Source of the DNA: a bacterium
GTDB taxonomy: Bacteria; Electryoneota; RPQS01
Length of the DNA: 64,000 nt
Assembly: GCA_016702305.1 (NCBI GenBank)
Contig: JADJEH010000009.1
Span: 124,001-188,000 of the forward strand
Direction: 5' to 3'
Of this stretch, positions 25,698 to 35,701 are shown one piece after another. Below the pieces are notes generated by a model, which was given only the letters and a program-made list of their open reading frames with translations, made no database searches and was not told the origin of the DNA. How positions within the stretch are numbered: position 1 is the stretch's first letter; the number at the start of each line of letters is the position of its first letter. The translations under genes were made by a program, and so were the position numbers.

Positions 25698-27172
25698 CGC
25701 GCAGCCCGGTTTTTCGCCCCGCCGCCGATCGCTATTTGCCATTGGGAATCGCCGCATTTAGCGCCGGCATGATCGTGTGGGTGACGCAGATTTGGGGATT
25801 GGCCGTACACAAGGAGCAGTTCGGTCCGCTGCTCATCGCCCGCAGGTTGGCAGGCGGTGCGCCCTTCGCCTTTGGTGTCACGGATTTCCCGGCGGGCCCG
25901 TTGTGGCCGTTGTGGTTATCGTTCTTTGCCGAAACCGGATTTGCAATCGAGAGCGTTGCGCGCTTTGGACAGGCGCTGGTCACGGCCCTCCTGCTTTATA
26001 CGCTGACGCGCTTCTATCTGCGCCATCTATTGTCGCGCGCCATTGTGGCAGGCACGGCCTTGGCGGCCTGCACAGGGATGCTCCTGTTGGGCGAGGTCTA
26101 TACCCTCTCGCCCGTGCCGACCATGATGCTTCTGGCCACGCTGGGACTCCTGTCCTTGGCGCGGTTCCTTCTGGAAGAGCAGGTGCTCGCGTTTCTGGCC
26201 GCAACAGCGTGCTTGACGGCGGCCGCCTTGCTATGGATTCCGGCGGTGGCTTTGTCGGCGGGTGCGGCACTGGCCATTCTCTTAGGCGGCCGCGGCAATT
26301 TAGCACGGCGCGCAACCGGCGCCATGTTCTTCAGCGCGGCGGCCATCGTTCCGGTGATGCTCGTGCTGATACAATCGGGCTGGCCGGAAAGCAGCGGCAT
26401 CCTTGCGGGCTTTCTGGTCGGGCTCGACCAGTTGACGGCGTGGAGCATGTGGGCGGCATGGCCCATGTGGCTGCGTTCAATATTGACTCTGTTCGTGCTT
26501 GTCGGCTTGGTGTTGGTATATTGGGTAACGCGCGGCCCGGCGGGCATCGGCCCCGCTCTCAAACGCCGCGAATTGCAACTGTGGATTCTGATTTCCATTG
26601 TGTGGACCTTGCAGCTGCTGGTCATGCCGCTCAGTGCCACGCTGCTGCCGTTGCTTCCTGCCTTGGTGCTGTGGCCCGCGTTGGGGCTGGATAGTTTCCG
26701 CGATTACACGCCCGTTGCCCGTGAACTCTCCGGGCGCGGTGCACGCTTCGCAGTCTGGGCCAGCGCAATTTTGTTGATCATTCCCGTGTGGCAGACGATC
26801 ACGGGAGCCTGGTGGCTCTATCGCGCTGGCGACGGAGTGCGCGGTTTCCAATGGCAGACGTCACCGGTGGTGTATGAAGTGCGCACCGGTCCGCAGTGGC
26901 CGCTCTACAGCGACCAGCCCGAGCTTGCGCAATATGTGTTGGATCGTCCGCTGCGCCCGTTGCCGACGGACTTAAGCAATCTGGAATTGACCGAAAGCCG
27001 CATCTTCATTTTAGGTGATTCCTGCCCGCCGGGATTTTGCGATGCGGCCGCTCAACACCCGACGTTAGCGATTACCGCATCTCTGGCGACGCGCGACGCA
27101 TTCCTCTACGACGTCACGCTGCGCCCCGCCGAACCTGCCTTGACCGCCTCGGACTCGCTCATCATTCCGTAA
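25694..27172 (+). CDS. Polytopic membrane protein, possibly GT-C-like
   Basis: 492 residues with about ten hydrophobic helices in the first 380 residues and a soluble C-terminal tail containing a CPPGFC pair of cysteines. The overall layout (helical membrane body, acidic first loop, periplasmic tail) resembles GT-C glycosyltransferases such as the PMT family, but a clear catalytic DE or DD motif was not found, so the function is open. Its ATG overlaps the peroxidase stop. The tail continues to within 29 bases of the next start. Confidence 0.6.
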   Translation: MTRSPVFRPAADRYLPLGIAAFSAGMIVWVTQIWGLAVHKEQFGPLLIARRLAGGAPFAFGVTDFPAGPLWPLWLSFFAETGFAIESVARFGQALVTALLLYTLTRFYLRHLLSRAIVAGTALAACTGMLLLGEVYTLSPVPTMMLLATLGLLSLARFLLEEQVLAFLAATACLTAAALLWIPAVALSAGAALAILLGGRGNLARRATGAMFFSAAAIVPVMLVLIQSGWPESSGILAGFLVGLDQLTAWSMWAAWPMWLRSILTLFVLVGLVLVYWVTRGPAGIGPALKRRELQLWILISIVWTLQLLVMPLSATLLPLLPALVLWPALGLDSFRDYTPVARELSGRGARFAVWASAILLIIPVWQTITGAWWLYRAGDGVRGFQWQTSPVVYEVRTGPQWPLYSDQPELAQYVLDRPLRPLPTDLSNLELTESRIFILGDSCPPGFCDAAAQHPTLAITASLATRDAFLYDVTLRPAEPALTASDSLIIP

Positions 27173-27201
27173 TCCTTTTCAGTTATCATACTTTTTCTGC
27201 C

Positions 27202-28467
27202 ATGAACTTGCTGCGCATTTTCGCTACGCTGCTGTTTTTCGCGTCTGTCTCTTGGGCTCAGGCGCCGCTGCCGGATGATCTGGCGGGCACACGTCCGGGC
27301 GCGTTTACCGCGCGGGCCCTCGGACTTGGTCACACATTCCTGACCAGTCAGTCAGGCTCGCACGCGCTGATGGGCAACCCCGCGCTGCTCTCGGATCAGA
27401 CCACGCGCTGGATGCTCAACACGCAAGCGGATATTGCGCGCGTCAAGGAGACGCGGTCGTATCCGTTCTATGATGCGTTCGACGGCGTGCTGGGCTACAA
27501 TAACTACGCGCTGAACGACCACGTCTATTCGAAACTCGATGGCGGCGTATCTTATCTGCTGCCGCAAGAGCAGTTGCAATCCATCGTGCTATCGGTGGGC
27601 AGCTATTCGGCGTATCAATTCGGCTACCGCTATCATGAAGAAGTGCGCAACCGCTTCTCCACCGGCGGTGTGCAGGACATGATTCTGGGTTTCAACACGC
27701 ACGACGTGAGCGGCGATCTGCGCGGCTACGCCGTGGGTGCTGCCGCAGCGGAAGGCCGCCTGGCGATGGGCTTCAGCCTGTCCTTCCTCGGCGGTGATTG
27801 GGGCTACGTGCATGCCGTGAATTATGCGAGTCCGGATTCACTCGACCTCGTGCAGCGCGCGGACTTTTCACCGCAGGGCACGCCCGCCGATTTGAATTTC
27901 GGCGGCGCCTATCAAATCAACGAGCGCGTACGCTTGGGCCTCCGCGCCCTGTTTCCGGCGGGCAAGCTCAAGTATGAATATACGAGCACGATCTCGATCG
28001 GGGATTCCACGACAACGGGTTCCGGCACGCAGACGGTGAAATACCCGTCGCATTTGGCGCTTGGCGCCGAGTATCGTCCGCAGAATGAATTCCGCCCGAT
28101 GCTCTATCTCGAAACTGAGCTGCACACCTATAGTGAAGTCAGCGACGAGATGAACGACGTCGTCGAACTGCGCGCGGGCGCGGAACAGCAGATCGTCCCC
28201 GGAGCTCCGGCGCGTTTCGGACTCGTCTATGCCACGTCACCGACGGACAAGGATCGCGCCACGACGCTCTTCACCGCGGGCATCGGATTCAAACTCGGCG
28301 AGATGAAGGCCGATTTCGGTCTCGAATTCGGAGAGCTGAACTACACGGCGGACGATCTGTTCCCGCAGTCGCTGTATGGCGAGATAGATCGCATTGACCG
28401 GGATCGCATCGAGACCGGGCTGTTCCGCGGGATGATTTCACTGAGCTGGGAGCTTTGGAAGCTATAA
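27202..28467 (+). CDS. Outer-membrane beta-barrel protein
   Basis: 421 residues from ATG 27202, with signal peptide MNLLRIFATLLFFASVSWA. The mature protein begins like PorV/FadL-type barrels (ARALGLGHTFLTSQSGSHALMGNPALLSD) and continues with alternating aromatic strands, ending in SLSWELWKL. FadL-fold proteins move hydrophobic molecules across the outer membrane or act as scaffolds; no specific role can be given. The stop is overlapped by the glycosyltransferase start. Confidence 0.8.
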   Translation: MNLLRIFATLLFFASVSWAQAPLPDDLAGTRPGAFTARALGLGHTFLTSQSGSHALMGNPALLSDQTTRWMLNTQADIARVKETRSYPFYDAFDGVLGYNNYALNDHVYSKLDGGVSYLLPQEQLQSIVLSVGSYSAYQFGYRYHEEVRNRFSTGGVQDMILGFNTHDVSGDLRGYAVGAAAAEGRLAMGFSLSFLGGDWGYVHAVNYASPDSLDLVQRADFSPQGTPADLNFGGAYQINERVRLGLRALFPAGKLKYEYTSTISIGDSTTTGSGTQTVKYPSHLALGAEYRPQNEFRPMLYLETELHTYSEVSDEMNDVVELRAGAEQQIVPGAPARFGLVYATSPTDKDRATTLFTAGIGFKLGEMKADFGLEFGELNYTADDLFPQSLYGEIDRIDRDRIETGLFRGMISLSWELWKL

Positions 28468-29267
28468 GCAGCGGTCAGCCGTTGGTAACGATCGGGCTGC
28501 CGATCTACAACGCCGAAGCCTACTTGGCCGATTGCATCGAGTCCATCAAGGCTCAGACGTTGCGCGAATTTGAAGTGCTCGCGGTGCTCGACGGCGGAAC
28601 GGACCGATCAGCGGAGATCTTGCGCAAGCACGCCGATTCGCGCTTTCGCATCCTGGACAATGGCCGCAACATCGGGCTGGCGGCGACCTGCAATCGGATG
28701 CTCGAACTCTGTCAAACCGAGCTCTTGGCGCGCATGGACAGCGACGACTTGATGAGGCCGGAGCGTCTGCGCAGACAGTACGACTTCATGCAAACGCACC
28801 CCGATGTGGATGTGCTGGGAACCTATTTTGACACAATAGACGAGACGGGGCGGGTTATCGCGGGACCGGTGGCGTTCTCGACGACGCCTGAAGCCATCCG
28901 CGAAGAGTATCGGGTGCAGGCGGCGCTGCACCATCCGACCCTCATGTATCGCGTGAAGCGAATCATCGAATTGGGCGGCTATCCGGACAGCCACGTGAGC
29001 GAGGACACAATCTTGTGGCTGCGTGGCCTGTCGCAAGGTTTCCGCTATGCGAACCTGCCTGAAGTGCACTGCTCGTACCGAATCCACTCGTCACAAATGA
29101 TGAACCGGCTGCGTGAAGCGACGCTGGCCGCGTTGGACAAGGCCTACGCCGATTTCGGTCCGCAGATTTGGGGTGACCGCGCGCCGGACTACGTCTCCGG
29201 CTTGAACCGCTGGGAACGATTGCGGCGGCGATTGAAACGAAATCTCACACGTTTAATTTCCTCATGA
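28455..29267 (+). CDS. Family 2 glycosyltransferase
   Basis: Cytoplasmic GT-A-fold glycosyltransferase of 270 residues. The nucleotide-sugar binding start VTIGLPIYNAEAYLADCI, the DGGTDRSAEIL segment and the metal-binding DxD-like motif ARMDSDD near residue 97 are all present, and EDTILWLR provides the usual catalytic acidic residue. It probably extends surface polysaccharide, but donor and acceptor are unknown. The TTG start lies 13 bases inside the upstream gene, behind GGGAG. The stop overlaps the next ATG. Confidence 0.9.
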   Translation: MEAISSGQPLVTIGLPIYNAEAYLADCIESIKAQTLREFEVLAVLDGGTDRSAEILRKHADSRFRILDNGRNIGLAATCNRMLELCQTELLARMDSDDLMRPERLRRQYDFMQTHPDVDVLGTYFDTIDETGRVIAGPVAFSTTPEAIREEYRVQAALHHPTLMYRVKRIIELGGYPDSHVSEDTILWLRGLSQGFRYANLPEVHCSYRIHSSQMMNRLREATLAALDKAYADFGPQIWGDRAPDYVSGLNRWERLRRRLKRNLTRLISS

Positions 29268-30880
29268 AGCATTTGCTGTTAGCCTGTATCGTATGCGCCC
29301 TGTTCGCCGGTGTTTGCTCCGCGGAAACGTATTCGCTGGTCATCTGCAATACCAACGACGTGCACGGCGGAGTGGACTCGGCGCAGGCCTCATTTATGAA
29401 TCCGGAGTTCCCGCCCGAACTGGGCGGCGGCGCATCCTTGGCCACGCTCGCGCGGCGGCTGCGCGCATACGCTCAGGCCCAAGGCAAGGGATTTCTGCTC
29501 TTGGATTCGGGCGACATCTTTCAGGGAACGCTCGTCGGCACCAAGAGTGAAGGCGAAGCGGTCATGCGTTTCATGAATGAAGTGCAGTACGATGCGTGGG
29601 TGATCGGCAATCACGAGTTCGACTTGGGCCGCGACGTCTGCGAACGGCTGATCAAGCAGGCGCAATTCCCGACGCTCTCGGCCAACATCTTTGATGTGCG
29701 CGACGGTGATACGACGGCCTTTGCCAGGCCGTATATGATCAAGCAATTCGGTCCGCTGAAAGTGGGCGTCATCGGCATGACCACGAGCGGCACCGAACGC
29801 GCGAGCTTCGCCGACAACGTCCGCAATCTCTATTTCGCGCCGGAGACCACCACGCTCGAACGCTATCGTGACACGCTGCTGGCGCAGGGTTGCCAGGCGA
29901 TCATCGCAGTCTGCCACTTGGGTTTGCCCTTCGACCGCTGGGATGCCTGGGCCGATCTGGAAGAGGCCGAGAGTGCGGGCTGGAAGACGCCCTATACGCG
30001 CAACGCCTTTGAGTTGGCCCGCCGCGTGAGCGGTATTGACGCACTGTTCGCGGGGGATATTCACGTCGGCTATGTCGAACCGTGGGTGGATCCTGTCACG
30101 CACACGCCTTGCTTTCAAGGGTATGGCCGCGGTACCAATCTAATGGCCGTGGAGTTTGAGTTTGACTTGGCGACCGGACAGCTTCTCGGTTGGAAGAACT
30201 TCTCCGACGAGAGCACGTTGATTACATTGTTCTCCGATCAATTCCCCCGCGACCGTCAGGTGGCCGAGTGCATTGACACGGTGGTGGCGCGTGTCGAGGT
30301 GGGATTCAACGAGCGTATCGGCGTGGCCGAGCAGCCGATCACGCGCATCGGCGAAGGCGAAACGGCGCTTGGCAATTTGGTCTGCGACGCCCTGCTGTGG
30401 CGGCTCAAGGGTGATATTTCGCTGACGAACAAAGGCGGCGTGCGCACCGACCTCCCGGCGGGCAACGTGACGCCGCAGGATGTGTTTAACATCCTGCCCT
30501 TTGACAACACGCTCGGCTCGGTGGAAGTCTCCGGGAAATTCATCAAGGACCTGCTCGAAGACAAAGTCGCATACGGCGGCAGCGGTTTGTATGTAGGCGG
30601 CATGAAGGTCAAGGTAGATCGCTCCCGCGAACGCGGCGACCGCATCGTTGGCTTGGACATCGGCGGCGCGCCCTATCAGGCCGACAAAATGTATCGTCTG
30701 GTGACTACGGACTATCTGCTCGAAGGCAATTCCGGAATGGAAAAGCTCGCCGAACTGCGCAGTCAGGCCGCCGTCGAATCGGGCGTTTACATGCGCGACG
30801 CGATTATCGAGTATATCAAGTCGCATTCGCCGCTCCGTCCGATGCTGGACGGTCGCTGGCAGTTCCTCGATCGCAGTTAA
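29264..30880 (+). CDS. 5'-nucleotidase/UshA-like metallophosphoesterase
   Basis: 538-residue periplasmic enzyme with signal peptide (MKHLLLACIVCALFAGVCSA). The metallophosphatase domain (about 25-300) has the dinuclear metal motifs NTNDVHG, DSGDIFQG, GNHEFD and a GDIHVGY in place of the usual GHTH. The C-terminal 5'-nucleotidase domain (about 330-530) shows ALGNLVCDALLW, NKGGVRTDL and the substrate segment ILPFDNTL. It probably frees nucleosides or sugars from nucleotides outside the cytoplasm. The start overlaps the glycosyltransferase stop by four bases. Confidence 0.9.
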   Translation: MKHLLLACIVCALFAGVCSAETYSLVICNTNDVHGGVDSAQASFMNPEFPPELGGGASLATLARRLRAYAQAQGKGFLLLDSGDIFQGTLVGTKSEGEAVMRFMNEVQYDAWVIGNHEFDLGRDVCERLIKQAQFPTLSANIFDVRDGDTTAFARPYMIKQFGPLKVGVIGMTTSGTERASFADNVRNLYFAPETTTLERYRDTLLAQGCQAIIAVCHLGLPFDRWDAWADLEEAESAGWKTPYTRNAFELARRVSGIDALFAGDIHVGYVEPWVDPVTHTPCFQGYGRGTNLMAVEFEFDLATGQLLGWKNFSDESTLITLFSDQFPRDRQVAECIDTVVARVEVGFNERIGVAEQPITRIGEGETALGNLVCDALLWRLKGDISLTNKGGVRTDLPAGNVTPQDVFNILPFDNTLGSVEVSGKFIKDLLEDKVAYGGSGLYVGGMKVKVDRSRERGDRIVGLDIGGAPYQADKMYRLVTTDYLLEGNSGMEKLAELRSQAAVESGVYMRDAIIEYIKSHSPLRPMLDGRWQFLDRS

Positions 30881-30929
30881 ACAACGGCAACAACTTCTGA
30901 ACATATCACATAAATCGGAGACACGTACC

Positions 30930-32423
30930 ATGAAATTGAAAGCACTTGTGCTGCTCTGCCTGCTGGCCACGACGGCGTTCGGGCAGGTCATGATTAACGA
31001 ATTGCTCTACGACACGCAGGGCACGGATGACACGGCGATCATGTACACGGAAATTTACGGGCCCGCGGGCACGAATCTCGCGGGTTGGTCGCTGGTGAAT
31101 ATCAACGGCAACGGCGGTGTTATTCACTTGACTGTGAATCTAACCGGCACGATTCCGGATGACGGCTATTACGTCGTCGGCGGCGCGAGCGTTCCCGGCG
31201 TGGATCAGGTGGCACCGCACGATTTTCAGAACGCCGGTGGCACGGGTGGTCCGCAATGCGACGGTCTGGATCTTGTAAATAACAGCGGTCAGACGGTTGA
31301 TCATCTTTGTTACGGCGAATGCGCCGCGGCCGAGTCGTGTGACGGCGAAGGTGGCGGCAACGCTCCCGATCCGTTCCCATCCGGCGGTTTGAACCGAGTG
31401 CTCGCTCGTATTCCCGATCACACAGACACCGACCACAACGCAACGGACTGGGTGGCGTCGGATACGCAGACCCCGGGCGCGCCGAACAGCGGCGAACCGT
31501 GCGAACCAATCAACGCGATGTTGGAAGATGTGCGCGCTAACGACGGCAACGGCGTACCGGAACTCAACGGCGAATTCGTCATAGTGCGCGGCGTGGTGAA
31601 CATCAATAACTACGTCGTGGACGACTCGACGTCGAGCTTCTTTGTGCAAGATGACAACGCGGGCGTCAACGTGTTCGGCGGTGGCGTGCAGCAAGGCATC
31701 GCGGAAGGCGACTGCGTCGAAGTCTCCGGCTGGGTGAGCAATTTCAACGGCTTAACGGAAATCGTCTCCTCGGGCGCAGGCAACTGCTCTTTCCGTGTGG
31801 ACGTTCTGGAAGGCAACGCGGAAGTCGAACCGCTGGTGCTGACCGGCGCGTCGGCTTTTGAAGCATTTGAAGGCATGTTGATCGAGATGCGCAACGTCAC
31901 AATCGTGGACGGAGATTGGCCGACGGGTCCGACGCAGAATGCCAGTTTGACCATTACTGATGGCAACGGCACAGTTGGCCTGCGCATTGATCGCGACACG
32001 GGTGTGTGGCAAGCCGGCGAACCGGCTGGCGCGTTCACCGTGCGCGGCATTCTCACGCAGTTCGACGACTCCTCGCCGTACTCGGATGGCTATCAGATCA
32101 CACCGCGATACGTCTCCGACATCATGGGCACGGCCGCCGATGACCGCCCGCTGCCGCTGGCGCAGGGTTTTGAACTCGTGAATACATATCCGAATCCGTT
32201 CAACGGCGTGGCGACGATTGAATTCGCCGTCGGCAGTTCGCGTGAAATCGCAGTAACGATTACCGATGTGCTGGGCCGTGAAGTGTACGCAACCAACCTC
32301 GCCAACCTCACGCCGGGCGCGCATCGCTTGCAATGGGCGCCCACGGGCGCGGCGGGCCTGTATTTCGTGCGGGCGACAAGCGGCGCAACGATTGCGACAA
32401 CCAAGCTGCTGTACCTGAAGTAA
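30930..32423 (+). CDS. Lamin-tail-domain secreted protein with T9SS sorting domain
   Basis: 497 residues with a signal peptide (MKLKALVLLCLLATTAFG). Residues about 20-150 form a lamin-tail domain (VMINELLYDTQG, AGWSLVNINGNGG, DGYYVVGGA). The middle resembles the OB-fold region found in DUF5689 and YhcR-type proteins (EFVIVRGVVNINN, FFVQDDNAGVNVFGGG). The C-terminus is a type A sorting domain (NTYPNPFNG, GLYFVRATSG, TTKLLYLK). It is probably a cell-surface or released T9SS cargo. No nuclease motif was identified, so binding is more likely than catalysis. GGAGA precedes the ATG. Confidence 0.88.
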   Translation: MKLKALVLLCLLATTAFGQVMINELLYDTQGTDDTAIMYTEIYGPAGTNLAGWSLVNINGNGGVIHLTVNLTGTIPDDGYYVVGGASVPGVDQVAPHDFQNAGGTGGPQCDGLDLVNNSGQTVDHLCYGECAAAESCDGEGGGNAPDPFPSGGLNRVLARIPDHTDTDHNATDWVASDTQTPGAPNSGEPCEPINAMLEDVRANDGNGVPELNGEFVIVRGVVNINNYVVDDSTSSFFVQDDNAGVNVFGGGVQQGIAEGDCVEVSGWVSNFNGLTEIVSSGAGNCSFRVDVLEGNAEVEPLVLTGASAFEAFEGMLIEMRNVTIVDGDWPTGPTQNASLTITDGNGTVGLRIDRDTGVWQAGEPAGAFTVRGILTQFDDSSPYSDGYQITPRYVSDIMGTAADDRPLPLAQGFELVNTYPNPFNGVATIEFAVGSSREIAVTITDVLGREVYATNLANLTPGAHRLQWAPTGAAGLYFVRATSGATIATTKLLYLK

Positions 32424-32447
32424 TCCGCCGGCAATTCGGCGGAACGC

Positions 32448-32479
32448 AAAACGGGCGACCCATCAGGGTCGCCCGTTTT
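32448..32479. terminator. Bidirectional terminator
   Basis: AAAACGGGCGACCC pairs with GGGTCGCCCGTTTT across ATCA; it lies between the convergent lamin-tail and mutS2 genes. A smaller TCCGCCG/CGGCGGA hairpin directly follows the lamin-tail stop (32424-32443). Confidence 0.88.
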
Positions 32480-32502
32480 CATTCTCCAGCGGCAGTGTCC
32501 GC

Positions 32503-34899
32503 TTAATACAACTCCACCACCGTGCTGCCGAAGTCATCCTGATTCGCGCCGCCGTCGTGCATGTGCTTCACGAGCGGGTGACGCTGCAAGAACTCCCGGA
32601 CTCGCACGCGCAGTGCGCCCGTGCCTTTGCCGTGAATAATCTTGACCGACGGATAGCGGTGCGACGACGCGACGGTCAGATAGCGGTCAATGATCGGCAC
32701 GGCTTCGTCGCCGAGCTTACCGCGCAAATCCAGTTCACCGGTGATACGCTCTTCCGAGAGCATGACATTGATCCTGACCTTGTCCGATTTCTTCTTCATC
32801 GTCAGCGGCGGGATGTAGAGCCGCGCGGAGTCAAACCACAATCGCACGCCGTTCATCTCGACTTCAACCTGCTTGCCGCCGCGCTTAAGATTGGTGACGA
32901 CGCCGTCGCCCTCCACCCCGTCTACTGCGATGCGCAAACCGGCTTCGATCACGGTCGGGCGGTTGCGCTCGGGCTGCGGTACCGCGAGATCCTTGTCGGC
33001 ACGCTTCTGCTCCGCGGAAACTTTGCTTGATAATTCGCGCAGTTTGTCCCGTGCAGCCTGCACGGACGCGCGCTCGGCCTGCTGTTCTTTGATGACTTTG
33101 ACCAACTGCTCAATTTCCACGCGCGACTCGTCAATCAACTGCTCCGCTTCGGCCAGCGCCTGCTTGCGCGCCTGCGCTTTGATGCGTTTGAGTTCTTCGG
33201 TGCGCTCTTCATAGAGCTTGGCCAGCGCTTCGTATTGGTTGAGTTTGAGATCGGACTCCTGCCGCAGCTTTTCGTACTCCTCGATCTTGCGCGAAAGCTC
33301 GCTGACAAGCTCTTCCAGACCCAGCGCACCGCGGTCCAGAAAACCGCGCGCGCGTTTCAGCACGCGTTCCGGGAAGCCGACCCGCTGAGCAATTTCCAGT
33401 GCATAGCTCGAGCCCGGCAGTCCTTCGCGAAATAGGTAGGTAGGAACAAGACTCTGCTCATCAAAAGCCATCGAGCCGTTGACCAGCCCTTCGGTTTCAT
33501 GGGCAAAGGCCTTCAACGCGCCGTGGTGTGTGGTGACCACGCTGACCGCGCCCTGTCCGGTCCACTCGAGGAGCGTAGCCTGCGCCAAAGCGGCTCCGAT
33601 CGCCGGATCAGTGGAGGATCCGATTTCGTCCACGAGCAAGAGCTTCGGCTGTGCGTCGTCTTCAGTCATCTTGCGCAGTCGCGCGACGTGCCCGGTGAAA
33701 GTCGAGAGATCGCCTTCCAGCGATTGCGCGTCGCCGATATCGGCCCATACCGTGGCGAAGTGGCACATCTGACTGCCCGACGACGCCGGAATGAAGAAGC
33801 CGGAGTTGGCCAGCAGGCTCAACAGCCCGACGGTCTTCAGCGCAACGGTCTTTCCGCCGGCATTGGGACCGGAGATCACAACCGACCGCACGGGCGGCAC
33901 GATTTCGATCGTCAACGGCACAACTTCGGCGAGCTTGCGTTCGCGCACGCGCTCGAGCAGCAGCGGATGCCGCGCGCGCCACAGCCGGACGACGCCGTGA
34001 TCATTGAGTTCGGGCGCCACGCCTTCCCAGCGCAGCGCCAGCCGCGCACGCGCGTAGAGTTCATCGAGTTCGCTCATCAGCTCGAGCGACAGCGCAATCT
34101 CCTCAAGCTGTGCGAACACCAGCGCCGTGAGCTTGAGCAGAATCCGGTGAATCTCGCGCTTCTCTTCAAGTTCGAGCTGTCGCAATTTATTCGATATCGG
34201 CAGCGTCTCGACCGGTTCCAAAAACACCGTGGCTCCCGACGCGCTGGTGTCCACCATCACGCCCTGTACCTTGTGCTTGGCGTCGTCGCGCACGGGCAAC
34301 ACCAGTTTCCCGTCACGATAATTGACCACGCTGTCCTGCAGATAACCTTGATCGGCCCACTTCTGCATGATCAAACCGAGACGATCTTCAAGATGCTTGC
34401 TCTCGCGGCGGCGCTCCTGCCGCAGCCGCTTAAGGTCAGGCGAAGCGTCGTCGAAAAGATCGCCGTTCAAATCAATAGCCCCTTCGATCTGCTTGGCGAT
34501 GCGGCCGTGATCCCACAACCGATGCGCGAGGCCGGAGAGTTCGGGCAGGTAGCTCGCGCGGCTGGCGAGTTGGGCGCGCACACGGTTGATGCACGTGAGT
34601 GTCTCGGCGATCTTGCGCAAGTCGAGCGGATCGAGGCTCGCTCCTTCGATACTCGCGCGCGACAGCGCTTCGCGGATATCCGCCAAGCCGTCCATCGGCA
34701 GGCCGCCGTTCGTCTCGGTCAGCACCCGCACCATCTCCTGCGTGCGCGTCAACAGCAAATCGGCGCGCTGCCGTGTAAGCGGTGGTTCGAGTGTCAAAAG
34801 CCGCTCCGCACCCAGTGGCGAAGCGGCCAGTTCCGCCGCAATCTGCAACACGCGTTCCCATTCGAGGGCGTGAATAGTCTCTTCGCCGATCACACCCAT
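32503..34899 (-). CDS. mutS2: Endonuclease MutS2
   Basis: 798 residues from ATG 34899. The MutS-like ATPase core is intact: Walker A SGPNAGGKT with Lys350, ADIGDAQSLEGDLSTF signature, and Walker B LLLVDEIGSSTDP. A long coiled-coil stretch (about 510-630) leads to a C-terminal Smr nuclease domain with LDLRG and IIHGKGTGALR. MutS2 lacks the mismatch-recognition domain; it suppresses homologous recombination and, in Bacillus, rescues collided ribosomes. TTG 34923 is an alternative start. It overlaps the cvpA stop by 10 bases. Confidence 0.95.
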   Translation of the reverse strand: MGVIGEETIHALEWERVLQIAAELAASPLGAERLLTLEPPLTRQRADLLLTRTQEMVRVLTETNGGLPMDGLADIREALSRASIEGASLDPLDLRKIAETLTCINRVRAQLASRASYLPELSGLAHRLWDHGRIAKQIEGAIDLNGDLFDDASPDLKRLRQERRRESKHLEDRLGLIMQKWADQGYLQDSVVNYRDGKLVLPVRDDAKHKVQGVMVDTSASGATVFLEPVETLPISNKLRQLELEEKREIHRILLKLTALVFAQLEEIALSLELMSELDELYARARLALRWEGVAPELNDHGVVRLWRARHPLLLERVRERKLAEVVPLTIEIVPPVRSVVISGPNAGGKTVALKTVGLLSLLANSGFFIPASSGSQMCHFATVWADIGDAQSLEGDLSTFTGHVARLRKMTEDDAQPKLLLVDEIGSSTDPAIGAALAQATLLEWTGQGAVSVVTTHHGALKAFAHETEGLVNGSMAFDEQSLVPTYLFREGLPGSSYALEIAQRVGFPERVLKRARGFLDRGALGLEELVSELSRKIEEYEKLRQESDLKLNQYEALAKLYEERTEELKRIKAQARKQALAEAEQLIDESRVEIEQLVKVIKEQQAERASVQAARDKLRELSSKVSAEQKRADKDLAVPQPERNRPTVIEAGLRIAVDGVEGDGVVTNLKRGGKQVEVEMNGVRLWFDSARLYIPPLTMKKKSDKVRINVMLSEERITGELDLRGKLGDEAVPIIDRYLTVASSHRYPSVKIIHGKGTGALRVRVREFLQRHPLVKHMHDGGANQDDFGSTVVELY

Positions 34900-35399
34900 T
34901 CGCGGTTTTCGCGCGACTCCCAATGCGTGATGTCAAAGGCGATGTCGCGGCCGTAACGGATCAGCTTGGACTTATTCATGAACGTGCGCATCTGTCCGCT
35001 CGCGTCAGCCCACTGAATGACGAGCACCAGCGCGGCGATCAGGAAGATTCCCTTGGCGATGCCGCCGAACAGGCCGAGGATCCGGTCGGGCCACTTGGCT
35101 CTCGTGCCGTCAATCCATTGGTGCAGGCGGTGACCGAAGTAGGCGAAGATGAGATAGATGATGAGGAAGAACAGCAGGAACACGAGTCCCGAGCCCCAGC
35201 GCAACTCCCACCCGGGCGCGGCGAAGCGCCCGGCCAGGCCTTGCAGCTGCTCGCTGAACACCAGCGTCAAGGTCAGACTGGTCGCGAGGCCGATCGTAAC
35301 CATCAATTCGAACATAAGCCCGCGCTTGACGCCGCCGATCGCGAAGCCGATGAGCAGAAAGATGATCAGATAGTCGAGGAGATGCAAACCAGTAGTCAT
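34890..35399 (-). CDS. cvpA: CvpA family membrane protein
   Basis: 169 residues with four hydrophobic helices and the family features LDYLIIFLLIGFAIGGVKRG at the start and a glycine-containing helix GLFGGIAKGIFLIAAL in the second half. CvpA proteins sit in the inner membrane and affect colicin V production, envelope stress and bile resistance; mechanism unknown. The cvpA-mutS2 pairing is common in many bacteria, which supports the assignment. Confidence 0.88.
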   Translation of the reverse strand: MTTGLHLLDYLIIFLLIGFAIGGVKRGLMFELMVTIGLATSLTLTLVFSEQLQGLAGRFAAPGWELRWGSGLVFLLFFLIIYLIFAYFGHRLHQWIDGTRAKWPDRILGLFGGIAKGIFLIAALVLVIQWADASGQMRTFMNKSKLIRYGRDIAFDITHWESRENREWV

Positions 35400-35443
35400 G
35401 CCAAGAAGATAGCCAAGCGCTTGTTTGTTCGCAACCTTAGGAC

Positions 35444-35479
35444 AAAAAAAATCGCCCGGACAGACGGCTGTACGGGCGA
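35444..35479 (-). terminator. Rho-independent terminator of rpsU
   Basis: Minus strand: TCGCCCG ... CGGGCGA stem (35479-35452) followed by eight T. It separates rpsU from cvpA. Confidence 0.85.
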
Positions 35480-35500
35480 GACGGAAAAACGGACGGCAGC

Positions 35501-35701
35501 TTAGCGATTACGAAGTATGCGGTTGATTTTGCGGATCTTGCGCTTGGTCTGGCTTTCTTCGCGTTTATTGGTTTCGCTGGGCTTTTCATAGAACTGACGG
35601 CGGCGGAGTTCGGAGAGGACACCGGATTTCTCGCAGGCTTTTTGGAAACGGCGCACAAGGCGCTCCATCGGTTCCCCATCTCGGGCTTTGACAAATGTCA
35701 T
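35501..35701 (-). CDS. rpsU: Ribosomal protein bS21
   Basis: Small-subunit ribosomal protein S21 of 66 residues, basic, involved in mRNA binding at initiation. The family body is recognisable ([21 protein letters not shown] and [14 protein letters not shown]). The ATG is preceded by GGAAGGAGGTGAG with a rather long 12-base gap to the start codon. It is monocistronic, bounded by its own terminator and by a 257-base AT-rich upstream region. Confidence 0.95.
   Translation of the reverse strand: MTFVKARDGEPMERLVRRFQKACEKSGVLSELRRRQFYEKPSETNKREESQTKRKIRKINRILRNR

Noticed and set aside
33499..34956. 485-codon plus-strand frame opposite mutS2
   Set aside because: Shadow of the confirmed mutS2 Walker and signature regions; composition unlike any protein.
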